From Chloroflexota bacterium (GTDB lineage: Bacteria; Chloroflexota; Dehalococcoidia; SM23-28-2; RBG-16-64-32): a DNA stretch of 16,881 nucleotides. The notes beneath the pieces are model-generated. The model was not told the origin of the DNA, ran no database searches, and saw only the letters and a program-made list of their open reading frames with translations. Position numbers and translations under genes: made by a program. Location of the stretch: contig JADFKG010000025.1 of assembly GCA_022565075.1 (NCBI GenBank), positions 1 to 16,881 on the forward strand, read 5' to 3'. Shown here in pieces: positions 5,058 to 12,359 of this stretch. Every line of letters begins with the position of its first letter. Position 1 is the first letter of the stretch.

Positions 5058-6149
5058 GTGAAGTTCGGCATCATCTACGAACTACAGATGCAAAAGCCCT
5101 GGGACGAGAACCAGGAGTATAAGACGTACCACGAGGCCCTCGATCAGGTCGAGCTGGCCGATAAGGTCGGGTTCGACTACCTCTGGGAGGTCGAGCACCA
5201 CTTCCTCACGGAGTACTCCCACTCTTCCGCGCCCGAGGTCTTCCTGGCCGCGGCCAGCCAGCGCACCAAGAACATCCGCATCTGCCACGGCGTTGCGCTC
5301 CTCCCCGGCCCCTTCAACCACCCCATCCGCGTCGCCGAACGCACCGCCGCCCTCGACATCGTCTCCAACGGACGCGTCGAACTGGGCACGGGGCGCTCGA
5401 TCACGGAACAGGAACTGGGCGGTTTCGGCATCGATCCGGCGGATTCGCGCCCGATGTGGGAAGAGGCCGTGGAGATGATCCCGAAGATGTGGACCCAGGA
5501 GTCGTTCAGCTGGGAAGGCGTTCACTTCAAAGTTCCGCCGCGCAACGTCATCCCCAAGCCGATACAGAAGCCGCACCCGCCGATGTGGATGGCCTGCACG
5601 CAGCCCGAGAGCTTCCGCATCGCCGGCTCCAAGGGCCTGGGCGCGCTCTCGTTCGGCTTCATCGCCCCGGGCCTTCTGGAGGCGTCGCTCGCTGTCTACC
5701 GTGAGGCGTTGAAGAGCGCCAAGCCGGTCGGCGAGTTCGTGAACAACCAGTTCGCCGCGACCACGTTCGCCTGTGTAGCACCGACGGACGAGGAGGCCCT
5801 GGAGAACGGGCGGCCGGCGGCTGAGTTCTTTCAGAAGTCGCTGGGCATTCTCTTCGTGCCGTGGGGCAAGAAGAAAAACGTGCCCCCCTCCTATCAGTAC
5901 TACTCAACGCTGGCGCAGATGGTCGAGAAGAGGCTCGCTGATTCGGACGGGAGCGAGTTCGACGAGGCCTGGGAGTCCGGCGCGATAGCGATCGGCTCGC
6001 CGGAGCGCGTGCGCAAAGTTTGTCAGAAATACGCCGACTCTGGCGTCGATCAGCTGATCCTTATGGTGCAAGCCGGTCGTATATCAAATGAGAGCTGCCG
6101 ACAGACGATCCAGCTCTTCGGTGAGGAGATCATTCCGGCCTTCAAGTAG
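5058..6149 (+). CDS. Luciferase-like (LLM class) flavin- or F420-dependent oxidoreductase
   Basis: A 363-residue TIM-barrel protein of the bacterial luciferase-like superfamily, which uses reduced FMN or coenzyme F420 to oxidise or reduce organic substrates. The N-terminus MKFGIIYELQ is the first strand. VEHHF (45-49) is the characteristic His-containing loop. HPIRVAERTAALDIVSNGRVELGTG covers about 88-112 and is the family signature. PHPPMWMA is the middle strand, and the C-terminal IAIGSPERVRK and GVDQLILM complete the barrel. Length and order are those of a complete family member. The GTG start at 5058 is preceded by AGGAAGG (5041-5047) at 10 bases. It is alone in its transcription unit: promoter signals lie upstream and a strong terminator downstream. 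Sequence does not decide between FMN and F420, nor the substrate. Monooxygenation or F420-linked reduction of a catabolic intermediate are both plausible. Confidence 0.92.
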   Translation: MKFGIIYELQMQKPWDENQEYKTYHEALDQVELADKVGFDYLWEVEHHFLTEYSHSSAPEVFLAAASQRTKNIRICHGVALLPGPFNHPIRVAERTAALDIVSNGRVELGTGRSITEQELGGFGIDPADSRPMWEEAVEMIPKMWTQESFSWEGVHFKVPPRNVIPKPIQKPHPPMWMACTQPESFRIAGSKGLGALSFGFIAPGLLEASLAVYREALKSAKPVGEFVNNQFAATTFACVAPTDEEALENGRPAAEFFQKSLGILFVPWGKKKNVPPSYQYYSTLAQMVEKRLADSDGSEFDEAWESGAIAIGSPERVRKVCQKYADSGVDQLILMVQAGRISNESCRQTIQLFGEEIIPAFK

Positions 6150-6208
6150 GCCACCTCACGACAGCATCAACGACGTCAACGACAACGCCCTCACCCCCTT
6201 TGGGCGAA

Positions 6209-6249
6209 GCGGCGGGCCTGGACCCCCTCCCGGCCCGCCGCACCCTTTT
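6209..6249 (+). terminator. Rho-independent terminator after the luciferase-like gene
   Basis: A 10-bp GC-rich stem (6209-6218 with 6232-6241) closes a 13-base pyrimidine-rich loop and is followed by ACCCTTTT. It lies 60 bases after the stop of the luciferase-like gene and before the dnaE promoter region, separating the two transcription units. Confidence 0.75.
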
Positions 6250-6317
6250 GTCCGCCAGTCGCTGCTTCCACAAATCAGGGTCAGCAGTCCACAATTCAGA
6301 AGGCCGCCGGGTGAGCC

Positions 6318-6343
6318 CGTGGGCTATAATGGGATCGCCCACG
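6318..6343 (+). promoter_or_regulatory. dnaE promoter -10 box inside a dyad
   Basis: A perfect TATAAT (6325-6330) lies 85 bases before the dnaE start, with no clear -35 at the usual distance. It is framed by CGTGGGC (6318-6324) and GCCCACG (6337-6343), exact 7-bp reverse complements. AGCCC/GGGCT (6314-6318 and 6321-6325) makes a second small dyad overlapping the left edge. Transcription would start near 6337. The arrangement fits a repressor or response-regulator site over the core promoter, but could be chance. Confidence 0.45.
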
Positions 6344-6361
6344 AGGCCCCGATTTACTGCA

Positions 6362-6415
6362 ATGTGTTATCGATTTAGCAGTTCCCGACCCGCCCTTCCT
6401 GCCCGGCCCCGCTGA
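6362..6415 (+). CDS. Possible 17-codon leader ORF overlapping the dnaE start
   Basis: An ATG at 6362 opens a 17-codon frame, MCYRFSSSRPALPARPR, whose TGA (6413-6415) overlaps the dnaE ATG as TGATG. It lies wholly inside the transcript predicted from the TATAAT at 6325. dnaE itself has no Shine-Dalgarno, so re-initiation after this frame would explain how its start is recognised. The leader's own ribosome site is poor, and 17 codons can occur by chance. Confidence 0.25.
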   Translation: MCYRFSSSRPALPARPR

Positions 6416-9400
6416 TGTTCACGCACCTCCACACCCACACCGAGTTCTCGCTCCTCGACGGCCTCTCGCGCATTCCGCAGCTGATGGACCGCGCCAAAGA
6501 GCTGGGCCAGGAGGCGATCGGCCTGACGGACCACGGCGTCCTCTACGGCGCGATCCAGTTCTACAAAGAGGCGCGGAAGCGCGACATCAAGCCGATCATC
6601 GGCATCGAAGCCTACGTCGCGCAGGGATCGCGCCTGGACCGCGACCCGCAGGTGAAGCAGCCGTACCACCTGACGATGCTGGCCAAGAACGAGGCCGGCT
6701 ACCGCAACCTCCTGGCGCTTTCGACGAAGGCGCACCTCGAAGGCTACTACTACCGCCCGCGCATGGACCGCGAGATCCTGGAGCAGCACAGCGAAGGGCT
6801 GATCGTGCTCTCGGGCTGCGCCACGAGCGAGGTCTCGCGACGATTGCTGGAGGGCCGCTTCGATGACGCCGTGAAGGCGGCGCACTACTACAAGGAGCTG
6901 TTCGGCGACTACTACATCGAACTGCAGGAACACGGCATCGATGAGCACAAGCAGCTGAGCGTAGAGCTGCTGCGCCTGGCCCGCGAGACTGGCCTGCCGG
7001 TCGTCGCGACGAACGACCTGCATTACATCAAGCCGGAGGACGCCAAGTACCAGGACATCCTCCTCTGCATCGGCACGAACGCCAAGGTGCAGGAGGAAAA
7101 CCGCTTCCGGATGTCGGGCGACGACGGCTGCTACAGCCTGAAGTCCGAGGACGAGATGCGGGCTCTGTTCCCCGACCTGCCCGAGGCTATCGACAACTCG
7201 TGGAAGATCGCCGAGATGTGCGACCTGACGCTGGAGTTCGGCCACATTCGCATTCCACGGGCGCAGGTGCCGCAGGGCCGAACGTCGGACGAGCACCTGG
7301 ACGACCTCTGCCGCGAAGGCCTGCGGCGGCGCTACCCTGGTGAGCCGGAAGAGGCCGTGCGCCGTCTGGAGTACGAGTTGGACGTCATCCGTCAGACGGG
7401 GTTCGCCGACTACATCCTCTGCGTGCAGGACTTTGCGCAGCATGCCCACGAGGAGGGGATCCAGATGGCGCTGCGGGGCTCGGCAGCGGCCTCTATCGCG
7501 CTCTACTGCCTGGACGTCACGGACATCGATCCGCTGGAGCACCGGCTGGTCTTCGAGCGCTTCCTCAACGTAGAGCGCAAGGAGATGCCGGACGTTGACA
7601 TGGACTTCGCTGAAGACCGCCGCGACGAGATGATCCGCTATGCGGCCGAACGCTATGGCCACGACCGCGTCGCGCAGATCATCACCTTCGGCACACTGGG
7701 CGCGAAGGCCTCGATCCGCGACGTCGGCCGCGCCCTCGGCATGAGCTACGGCGACGTCGACCGGATTGCGCGCCTCGTGCCCAGCATGCCCGCATCGTTC
7801 GGCACGATGACGATCGAGGCGGCGCTCAAGGAAAGCGCCGACCTCAAGCAGGTCTACCAGACAGACCCTGCGGTCGCCAAGCTGATCGACACGGCCCGCG
7901 AGCTGGAAGGCGTCGCCCGTCACGCCAGCACGCACGCCGCCGGCGTCGTCATTGCACCCGAGCCGCTGGCCAACATCGTGCCGCTGCAGCGCCCATCGTC
8001 CGGCAACGAGGATGCGCTGCCGACGACGCAGTTCGCGATGGGGGACGTGGCCGAGTTGGGCCTCCTCAAGATGGACTTCCTGGGCCTCACGAACCTGACG
8101 ATCCTGGCGGCGGCCTGCAAGGTGATCAAGGCGTCACAGGGCGTCGAGATAAGCTTGAAAAACCTGCCCGACGGTGACGAAAAGGTCGCCCAGATGCTAT
8201 CGCGCGGCGAGACGTTCGGCGTCTTCCAGCTGGAATCGGCCGGCATGCGCCGCCACGTCCAGGACCTGAAGCCGAACCACATCAAGGACCTGGCGGCGAT
8301 GGTCGCCCTCTACCGCCCGGGGCCGATGGAGCACATCCCCACCTACATCAACGCCAAGCACGGCCGCGAGAAGGTCCGCTACCCGCACCCTGACCTCGGC
8401 GAGATCCTGGACGAGACGTATGGCGTCATCGTCTACCAGGACCAGGTGTTGCTGATCGCCCAGAAGTTCGCCGGATACACCCTCGGCGAGGCAGACGTCA
8501 TGCGCAAGGCGATGGGCAAGAAGATCCGCTCGATCATGAAGCAGCAGGAGCAAAAGTTCCTGGCCGGCGCCGCCCAGAACGGCTACTCCGAGGCCGACGC
8601 CCAGGCGATCTTCGATCTGATACTGCCGTTCGCCGGATACGCCTTCAACAAGGCCCACTCCGTCTCCTATGGCATCATCGCCTACCAGACCGCTTACCTG
8701 AAGGCGAACTTTCCCGAAGAGTATATGACCGCCGTCATGATGATGGCGGGCACCCACGAACGGATCGCCGAGGCCTACGGCGAGTGCGTCCGCCTGGGCA
8801 TCGCCGTCCTGCAGCCGGACGTCAACGCCAGCGAGGCTAACTTCTCGCTCCAGACCGGCGAAGACGGCGCGAAGGCGATCCGCTACGGCCTGGCACGCGT
8901 GAAGAACGTTGGCGAGGGCAGCTGCGAGGGGATCGTCGCCGCGCGGCGCGAGGGTGGCCCCTTCAAGAGCCTGGACGACTTCTTCGAGCGCGTCGACGGC
9001 AAGTTCCTGAACAAGCGCGGGCTGGAGTGTCTGGCGAAGGCGGGCGCCTTCGACGGCCTCGCCGAGCGCGCGACTTTGCTGGCCAGCCTCGACCGCATGG
9101 TCACGTTCGCCCAGAGCGCGCAGAAGCAGCGGGAGGCCGGCCAGACGTCGCTCTTCGACCTGTTGGACGAAGACGAGCCGGCGCTGCAGGGCCCGCAGCT
9201 GGAGGACGTGCCGGCGGCGACGAAGCAGCAGCGACTGACGTGGGAGAAAGAGCTGCTGGGCATCTACCTCTCAGAGCATCCGTTCGCCAGGGCCTCGGAA
9301 GAGCTCTCGGCGCTGCTCGACTGCAACCTCGTGGCGCTCAACGCCGAGTTCGCCGGCGGCGACGTGATCATCGGCGGTGTCGTGACGGCGATCCGCACGC

Positions 9401-10017
9401 TGATGACCCGCGACGGCCGCTCGTTCATCGCCGCCACGCTCGAGGATCAGACGGGTGGCATCGAGGTCACCGTCTGGCCGGAGACGCTCGAAGCGACGCG
9501 CGATCTGTGGGTCGACGGCAACGTGCTCGTCATCAGCGCCCGCGTCAAGCTGCGCGACGACCGCCTATCGGTGGCGGTGAACCGCGCCGCCCCCTTCACC
9601 GAAGGCAGCCCGTTCGATCCATCGTCCGTGCTGCCCGATCTCTCGGCCCCTCAGACGCCGGACTACCAACGCTACGGCAATCGCCGGCGAAAGGGCGGCG
9701 GCGGAACGAACGGTGGCACCCAACCGAGCGACGGCGGCGCGGCGAACGGAAGCGACAACGGAAACGGCAAAGCCCCAATGCAGCCGCAGCTGAAGATCGT
9801 GATCGACGAGACGGACGACCCGGACGGCGACGCCGAGCGTATGCGCGCACTGATCGCGGCCGTTCGCGAGAGCAGCGGCACGCAGACCGCGCGCCTCTCG
9901 GTGCGTCAGCGCGACGGCGAGGAAGTTGCCCTGGAGCTGCCAGCCGTCGCGCCCTCACCGGAGCTGACGCGCCGCCTGAGCGAGATCATCGGCCCCTGGG
10001 GCGCGGTCTACGGCTAA
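6415..10017 (+). CDS. dnaE: DNA polymerase III subunit alpha
   Basis: This is the replicative polymerase of 1200 residues, C-family. The PHP domain (1 to about 210) has all nine metal-ligand positions of the Thermus-type domain: His6, His8, Asp39, His40, Glu65, His85, Cys135, Asp201 and His203. An intrinsic 3'-5' proofreading exonuclease is therefore possible, unlike E. coli DnaE where these are degenerate. The catalytic aspartates are in PDVDMDF (Asp395, Asp397) and KMDFLGL (Asp554). KASIRDVGRALG, the finger region and FNKAHSVSYG are present. QTSLF (910-914) matches the internal beta-clamp-binding motif. An OB fold lies at about 980-1055. A Gly/Asn/Ser-rich linker (about 1088-1122) then leads to a small C-terminal domain. 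The start gives the classic HLHTHTEFSLLDG N-terminus but lacks a Shine-Dalgarno. It overlaps the TGA of a 17-codon ORF. Confidence 0.98.
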   Translation: MFTHLHTHTEFSLLDGLSRIPQLMDRAKELGQEAIGLTDHGVLYGAIQFYKEARKRDIKPIIGIEAYVAQGSRLDRDPQVKQPYHLTMLAKNEAGYRNLLALSTKAHLEGYYYRPRMDREILEQHSEGLIVLSGCATSEVSRRLLEGRFDDAVKAAHYYKELFGDYYIELQEHGIDEHKQLSVELLRLARETGLPVVATNDLHYIKPEDAKYQDILLCIGTNAKVQEENRFRMSGDDGCYSLKSEDEMRALFPDLPEAIDNSWKIAEMCDLTLEFGHIRIPRAQVPQGRTSDEHLDDLCREGLRRRYPGEPEEAVRRLEYELDVIRQTGFADYILCVQDFAQHAHEEGIQMALRGSAAASIALYCLDVTDIDPLEHRLVFERFLNVERKEMPDVDMDFAEDRRDEMIRYAAERYGHDRVAQIITFGTLGAKASIRDVGRALGMSYGDVDRIARLVPSMPASFGTMTIEAALKESADLKQVYQTDPAVAKLIDTARELEGVARHASTHAAGVVIAPEPLANIVPLQRPSSGNEDALPTTQFAMGDVAELGLLKMDFLGLTNLTILAAACKVIKASQGVEISLKNLPDGDEKVAQMLSRGETFGVFQLESAGMRRHVQDLKPNHIKDLAAMVALYRPGPMEHIPTYINAKHGREKVRYPHPDLGEILDETYGVIVYQDQVLLIAQKFAGYTLGEADVMRKAMGKKIRSIMKQQEQKFLAGAAQNGYSEADAQAIFDLILPFAGYAFNKAHSVSYGIIAYQTAYLKANFPEEYMTAVMMMAGTHERIAEAYGECVRLGIAVLQPDVNASEANFSLQTGEDGAKAIRYGLARVKNVGEGSCEGIVAARREGGPFKSLDDFFERVDGKFLNKRGLECLAKAGAFDGLAERATLLASLDRMVTFAQSAQKQREAGQTSLFDLLDEDEPALQGPQLEDVPAATKQQRLTWEKELLGIYLSEHPFARASEELSALLDCNLVALNAEFAGGDVIIGGVVTAIRTLMTRDGRSFIAATLEDQTGGIEVTVWPETLEATRDLWVDGNVLVISARVKLRDDRLSVAVNRAAPFTEGSPFDPSSVLPDLSAPQTPDYQRYGNRRRKGGGGTNGGTQPSDGGAANGSDNGNGKAPMQPQLKIVIDETDDPDGDAERMRALIAAVRESSGTQTARLSVRQRDGEEVALELPAVAPSPELTRRLSEIIGPWGAVYG

Positions 10018-10020
10018 GAC

Positions 10021-10044
10021 AGGCGTCTCGCCCACGAGACGCCT
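10021..10044. terminator. Hairpin between dnaE and the alkyltransferase gene
   Basis: AGGCGTCTC (10021-10029) pairs perfectly with GAGACGCCT (10036-10044), and G10030-C10035 can close the stem to 10 bp with a 4-base loop. It begins 3 bases after the dnaE stop and its right arm reaches the stop codon of the minus-strand gene, so it probably serves both convergent genes. No T-tract follows on either strand. Confidence 0.55.
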
Positions 10045-10547
10045 CAGCGAGCGCCCTCTGCGCGCAGTAGCGCGTCCTTCATCGGCAGGCCGCCGCCGTA
10101 GCCGTGGAGCGAGCCGTCGCTGCCGACGACGCGGTGGCAGGGCACGAAGAGCGGCCACGGGTTCGTCGCCATGACGCGCCCGACTGCGCGCGCGGCACGT
10201 GGGTGTCCCACCTGCTCGGCGAGCCAGCCGTAGCTGCGGGTCTCGCCGGCCGGTATGCGCGCGCACTCCTCCAGCACGGCGCGGCGAAACGGCGTGATCC
10301 CCGTCCAGTCGAGGCGCACACCGTTGGACGCCGGGCGGCCAGCCACGAGAGCGCTGACGGCGGCCGGAATCTCGCCGAGATCTGCGTCGGGCGCAGGCGC
10401 GTCCGCGCCGAGGTCGGCCATCCGCTCGATCGCTTGAGTACGGCTGGGCAGCGGCAGTTCGACGGCGCGCAGGCCGTCCTCTGAGAGCGCAACGCCCACC
10501 CAGCCCAGGCCGGTCTCGATCGTCGCGTACTTGAGTGAATCGGCCAC
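10044..10547 (-). CDS. ogt: Methylated-DNA--protein-cysteine S-methyltransferase (Ogt type)
   Basis: A suicide DNA-repair enzyme that moves alkyl groups from O6-alkylguanine (and O4-alkylthymine) onto its own cysteine. The 167-residue protein has TPFRRAVLEECARIPAGETRSYG (85-107), the helix-turn-helix with the arginine finger in RAVGRVMATNP (120-130), and the active-site PCHRVV (136-141) with Cys137. GSDGSLHGYGGGLPMK follows. No AdaA-like zinc domain is fused, so this is an Ogt/MGMT form rather than Ada. The GTG start at 10545-10547 is chosen because AGGAGG (10554-10559, minus strand) lies 6 bases upstream. A longer TTG start at 10571 would place that ribosome site inside the gene. A TATAAT at 10581-10586 gives a leader of roughly 27 bases. 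It is convergent with dnaE and divergent from the M23 gene. Confidence 0.93.
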   Translation of the reverse strand: MADSLKYATIETGLGWVGVALSEDGLRAVELPLPSRTQAIERMADLGADAPAPDADLGEIPAAVSALVAGRPASNGVRLDWTGITPFRRAVLEECARIPAGETRSYGWLAEQVGHPRAARAVGRVMATNPWPLFVPCHRVVGSDGSLHGYGGGLPMKDALLRAEGAR

Positions 10548-10580
10548 CGTGTGCCTCCTGCTCCGTCGCAATACGGCGCG

Positions 10581-10586
10581 ATTATA
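10581..10586 (-). promoter_or_regulatory. -10 box of the alkyltransferase gene
   Basis: On the minus strand this is a perfect TATAAT, preceded by TGC as in an extended -10 element lacking the final match. It lies 34 bases before the GTG start, leaving room for the AGGAGG ribosome site. No convincing -35 hexamer was found upstream. Confidence 0.45.
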
Positions 10587-10644
10587 GCATCGGCGAGCGG
10601 CGCGGCGAGGAACCTCTTACATTCGTCCGCGTTACTCTAATGAA

Positions 10645-11625
10645 GTGCGCCTGATCGTCCCGTTACTCGTCGCCATCCTGTTGGCCGCCTGCGGAGGAGG
10701 CCAGGCCGCGCCGACCGACACACCCTCTCCGACGCCCTCGCCAACGCCGACACTCAGCCCGACGCCCACACCGTCGCCGCCGCCAACGCCGTCGCCATCA
10801 CCAACACCGACGCCGTCACCCGCGCGAACGCCCCCGCCCGGCGCCGGCATCGACCTCACGGGGAGCCACACGAAGCAGGGCGGCTTCCTCGCGGTGCGCT
10901 GGCGTCAAGCACCTGAGGTTGCGGGCGACCCGGCGGTGGTGCTAGCCGGTGTCTCCTACCCGATGCTGCGCAAGGCCGACGTCTGGTACACGTATATCGG
11001 CCTGCCGACGTGGTTCTCCGTCGGCGGCTATCCGATGGAAGTCTACGCCGGCGAGCAGGTCATCGTCTCGGGCTGGCTGGAGGTGAGCGCCGGCGGGTTC
11101 GCCTTCGAATCGATCACGCTGCCGCCGGCCTCGAGCGACTTGCTCAGGGACCAGGCCCGCATCGACGAGGAGCGCCAGCGCGTCGCGGGCATCCTCGCCG
11201 GGTTCACGCCGGAACGCTACTGGAGCGGCGCCTGGATCACGCCGGCGGCGGGCGTCGTCAGCGATGTGTTCGGCACGCAGCGGTCGATCAACGGCGGCGC
11301 CTACTTCCCGCATTCGGGACTCGATATCGCGAACGACGAAGGCACGCCGATCTACGCCGCCGCCTCGGGCGTCGTGGCGCTGGCCGAGGAGCTGTTCCTG
11401 TACGGCAACGCGGTGATCCTGGACCATGGCGCCGGCGTCTTCAGCGGCTATAACCACATGACGAGCCTGGCGGTGTCAGCGGGCGGTTTCGTGAACCAGG
11501 GCGACCTCATCGGTTATATGGGCGAGACTGGTCTGGTCACCGGGCCGCACTTGCACTGGGAAGCGGTCGTCCACGGCGTGCGCGTCGATCCAGCGCTCTG
11601 GACGCTGGGCGGCGTCGAGCCCTAG
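10645..11625 (+). CDS. M23-family peptidase lipoprotein
   Basis: A 326-residue exported protein. Residues 1-15 are a lipoprotein signal peptide and LAAC (13-16) is the lipobox, so Cys16 should be lipid-modified and the protein tethered outside the membrane. Residues about 22-66 are a Pro/Thr/Ser-rich spacer. A middle region (about 68-180) of beta character resembles no domain I can name. The C-terminal LytM/M23 zinc metallopeptidase domain (about 195-320) has HSGLDIA (His223, Asp227), His271 in YNHM, and HLHWE (His302, His304). The zinc site and catalytic residues are therefore intact. Such enzymes cut cross-link peptides in peptidoglycan; in Chloroflexota, whose walls may be atypical, the target is uncertain. 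The GTG at 10645 gives the perfect signal peptide. No Shine-Dalgarno is seen, so translation may be leaderless. The stop overlaps the convergent rsmE stop by CTAG. Confidence 0.9.
   Translation: MRLIVPLLVAILLAACGGGQAAPTDTPSPTPSPTPTLSPTPTPSPPPTPSPSPTPTPSPARTPPPGAGIDLTGSHTKQGGFLAVRWRQAPEVAGDPAVVLAGVSYPMLRKADVWYTYIGLPTWFSVGGYPMEVYAGEQVIVSGWLEVSAGGFAFESITLPPASSDLLRDQARIDEERQRVAGILAGFTPERYWSGAWITPAAGVVSDVFGTQRSINGGAYFPHSGLDIANDEGTPIYAAASGVVALAEELFLYGNAVILDHGAGVFSGYNHMTSLAVSAGGFVNQGDLIGYMGETGLVTGPHLHWEAVVHGVRVDPALWTLGGVEP
10711..10840 (+). repeat. Low-complexity Pro/Thr/Ser codon repeat
   Basis: Imperfect repeats built from CCG-ACG-CC and CCG-TCG-CC units encode the extracellular spacer of the M23 lipoprotein. 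The units are in multiples of three, so slippage would change spacer length without breaking the frame. This is a coding repeat, not a CRISPR or mobile element. Confidence 0.8.
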
Positions 11626-12359
11626 ACGTCGAGCGTGTGGAGCACGATCGCCGCCGCCACGATGGCAGCCGTTTCGGACCGCAGCACCTGGCGGCCGAGC
11701 GTCACCAGCGCCGCGCCTGACTCGCGCGCGAGAGCGATCTCCTCCTCGGTGTAACCACCCTCGGGACCGATGAAGAGGCTCACCGTCTGCGGCCTCTCCG
11801 GCAGCGCGCGCAGGTAGTCCGCGAGACGGTTCGCGCGCTCCGACTCATACGGCACGACGAGAAGTCCGGGCGCGCCCGCGAGCGCCTCCTCGAACGGCAG
11901 CGGCGGATCGATCGCCGGCAACCGCCCACGGCCGCACTGCTCTGCGGCCTCGACGACGAGGCGACCCCAGCGCTCGGCCCGCCCCCGCGAGGCCTCGTCG
12001 ATCTGAGAGCGGGCGTTAATCACAGGCACGAAGCGGGCAACGCCGAGTTCCGTGCCCTTCTCGAGCGCGATGTCGAAGCGGTTGGGCCGGATCAGCGACT
12101 GGTAGAGGACGACTTCGATCGCCGACTCCGGCGGTGACGGGCGCTCGCCCGTGACGACGCCCATGACGGCGTTGGCGCTGACGTCCGTCAGCTCGACCTC
12201 GAACTCTCGCTCGCCACCCTCCGTCAGAACGACGAGATCGCCGCGGCGCAGGCGCAGGACGCGCGCCAGCCGGCGCGCCAGGGGGCCGGACAGCGTTATG
12301 TTGCGTGCCTCCAGCGTCCCGGCCGGGACGAAAAAGCGGCGCGGTCCGTCAGCCATCAT
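11622..12359 (-). CDS. rsmE: 16S rRNA (uracil(1498)-N(3))-methyltransferase
   Basis: A SPOUT-class methyltransferase that uses S-adenosylmethionine to methylate U1498 of 16S rRNA in the 30S subunit. The 245-residue length is normal. An N-terminal PUA-like domain (about 1-75) includes RRFFVP and HxxxVLR-like RVLRLRRGD. The C-terminal trefoil-knot domain has EKGTELGV (100-107), EQCGR (140-144), GPEGG (198-202) and LGRQVLRSETA (221-231), all hallmarks of RsmE. The ATG at 12357-12359 overlaps the prmA stop as ATGA; a second in-frame ATG follows immediately and either could be used. It is the last gene of dnaJ-prmA-rsmE. Its stop overlaps that of the convergent M23 gene in a shared CTAG (11622-11625), leaving no room for a terminator between them. 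Confidence 0.95.
   Translation of the reverse strand: MMADGPRRFFVPAGTLEARNITLSGPLARRLARVLRLRRGDLVVLTEGGEREFEVELTDVSANAVMGVVTGERPSPPESAIEVVLYQSLIRPNRFDIALEKGTELGVARFVPVINARSQIDEASRGRAERWGRLVVEAAEQCGRGRLPAIDPPLPFEEALAGAPGLLVVPYESERANRLADYLRALPERPQTVSLFIGPEGGYTEEEIALARESGAALVTLGRQVLRSETAAIVAAAIVLHTLDV

Noticed and set aside
6367..7935. 522-codon minus-strand frame opposite dnaE
   Set aside because: It mirrors the dnaE codon pattern and has no domain. dnaE is certain.
10711..10840. CRISPR-like short repeats
   Set aside because: The repeat is coding, imperfect, without spacers, and matches the Pro/Thr/Ser linker of the lipoprotein.
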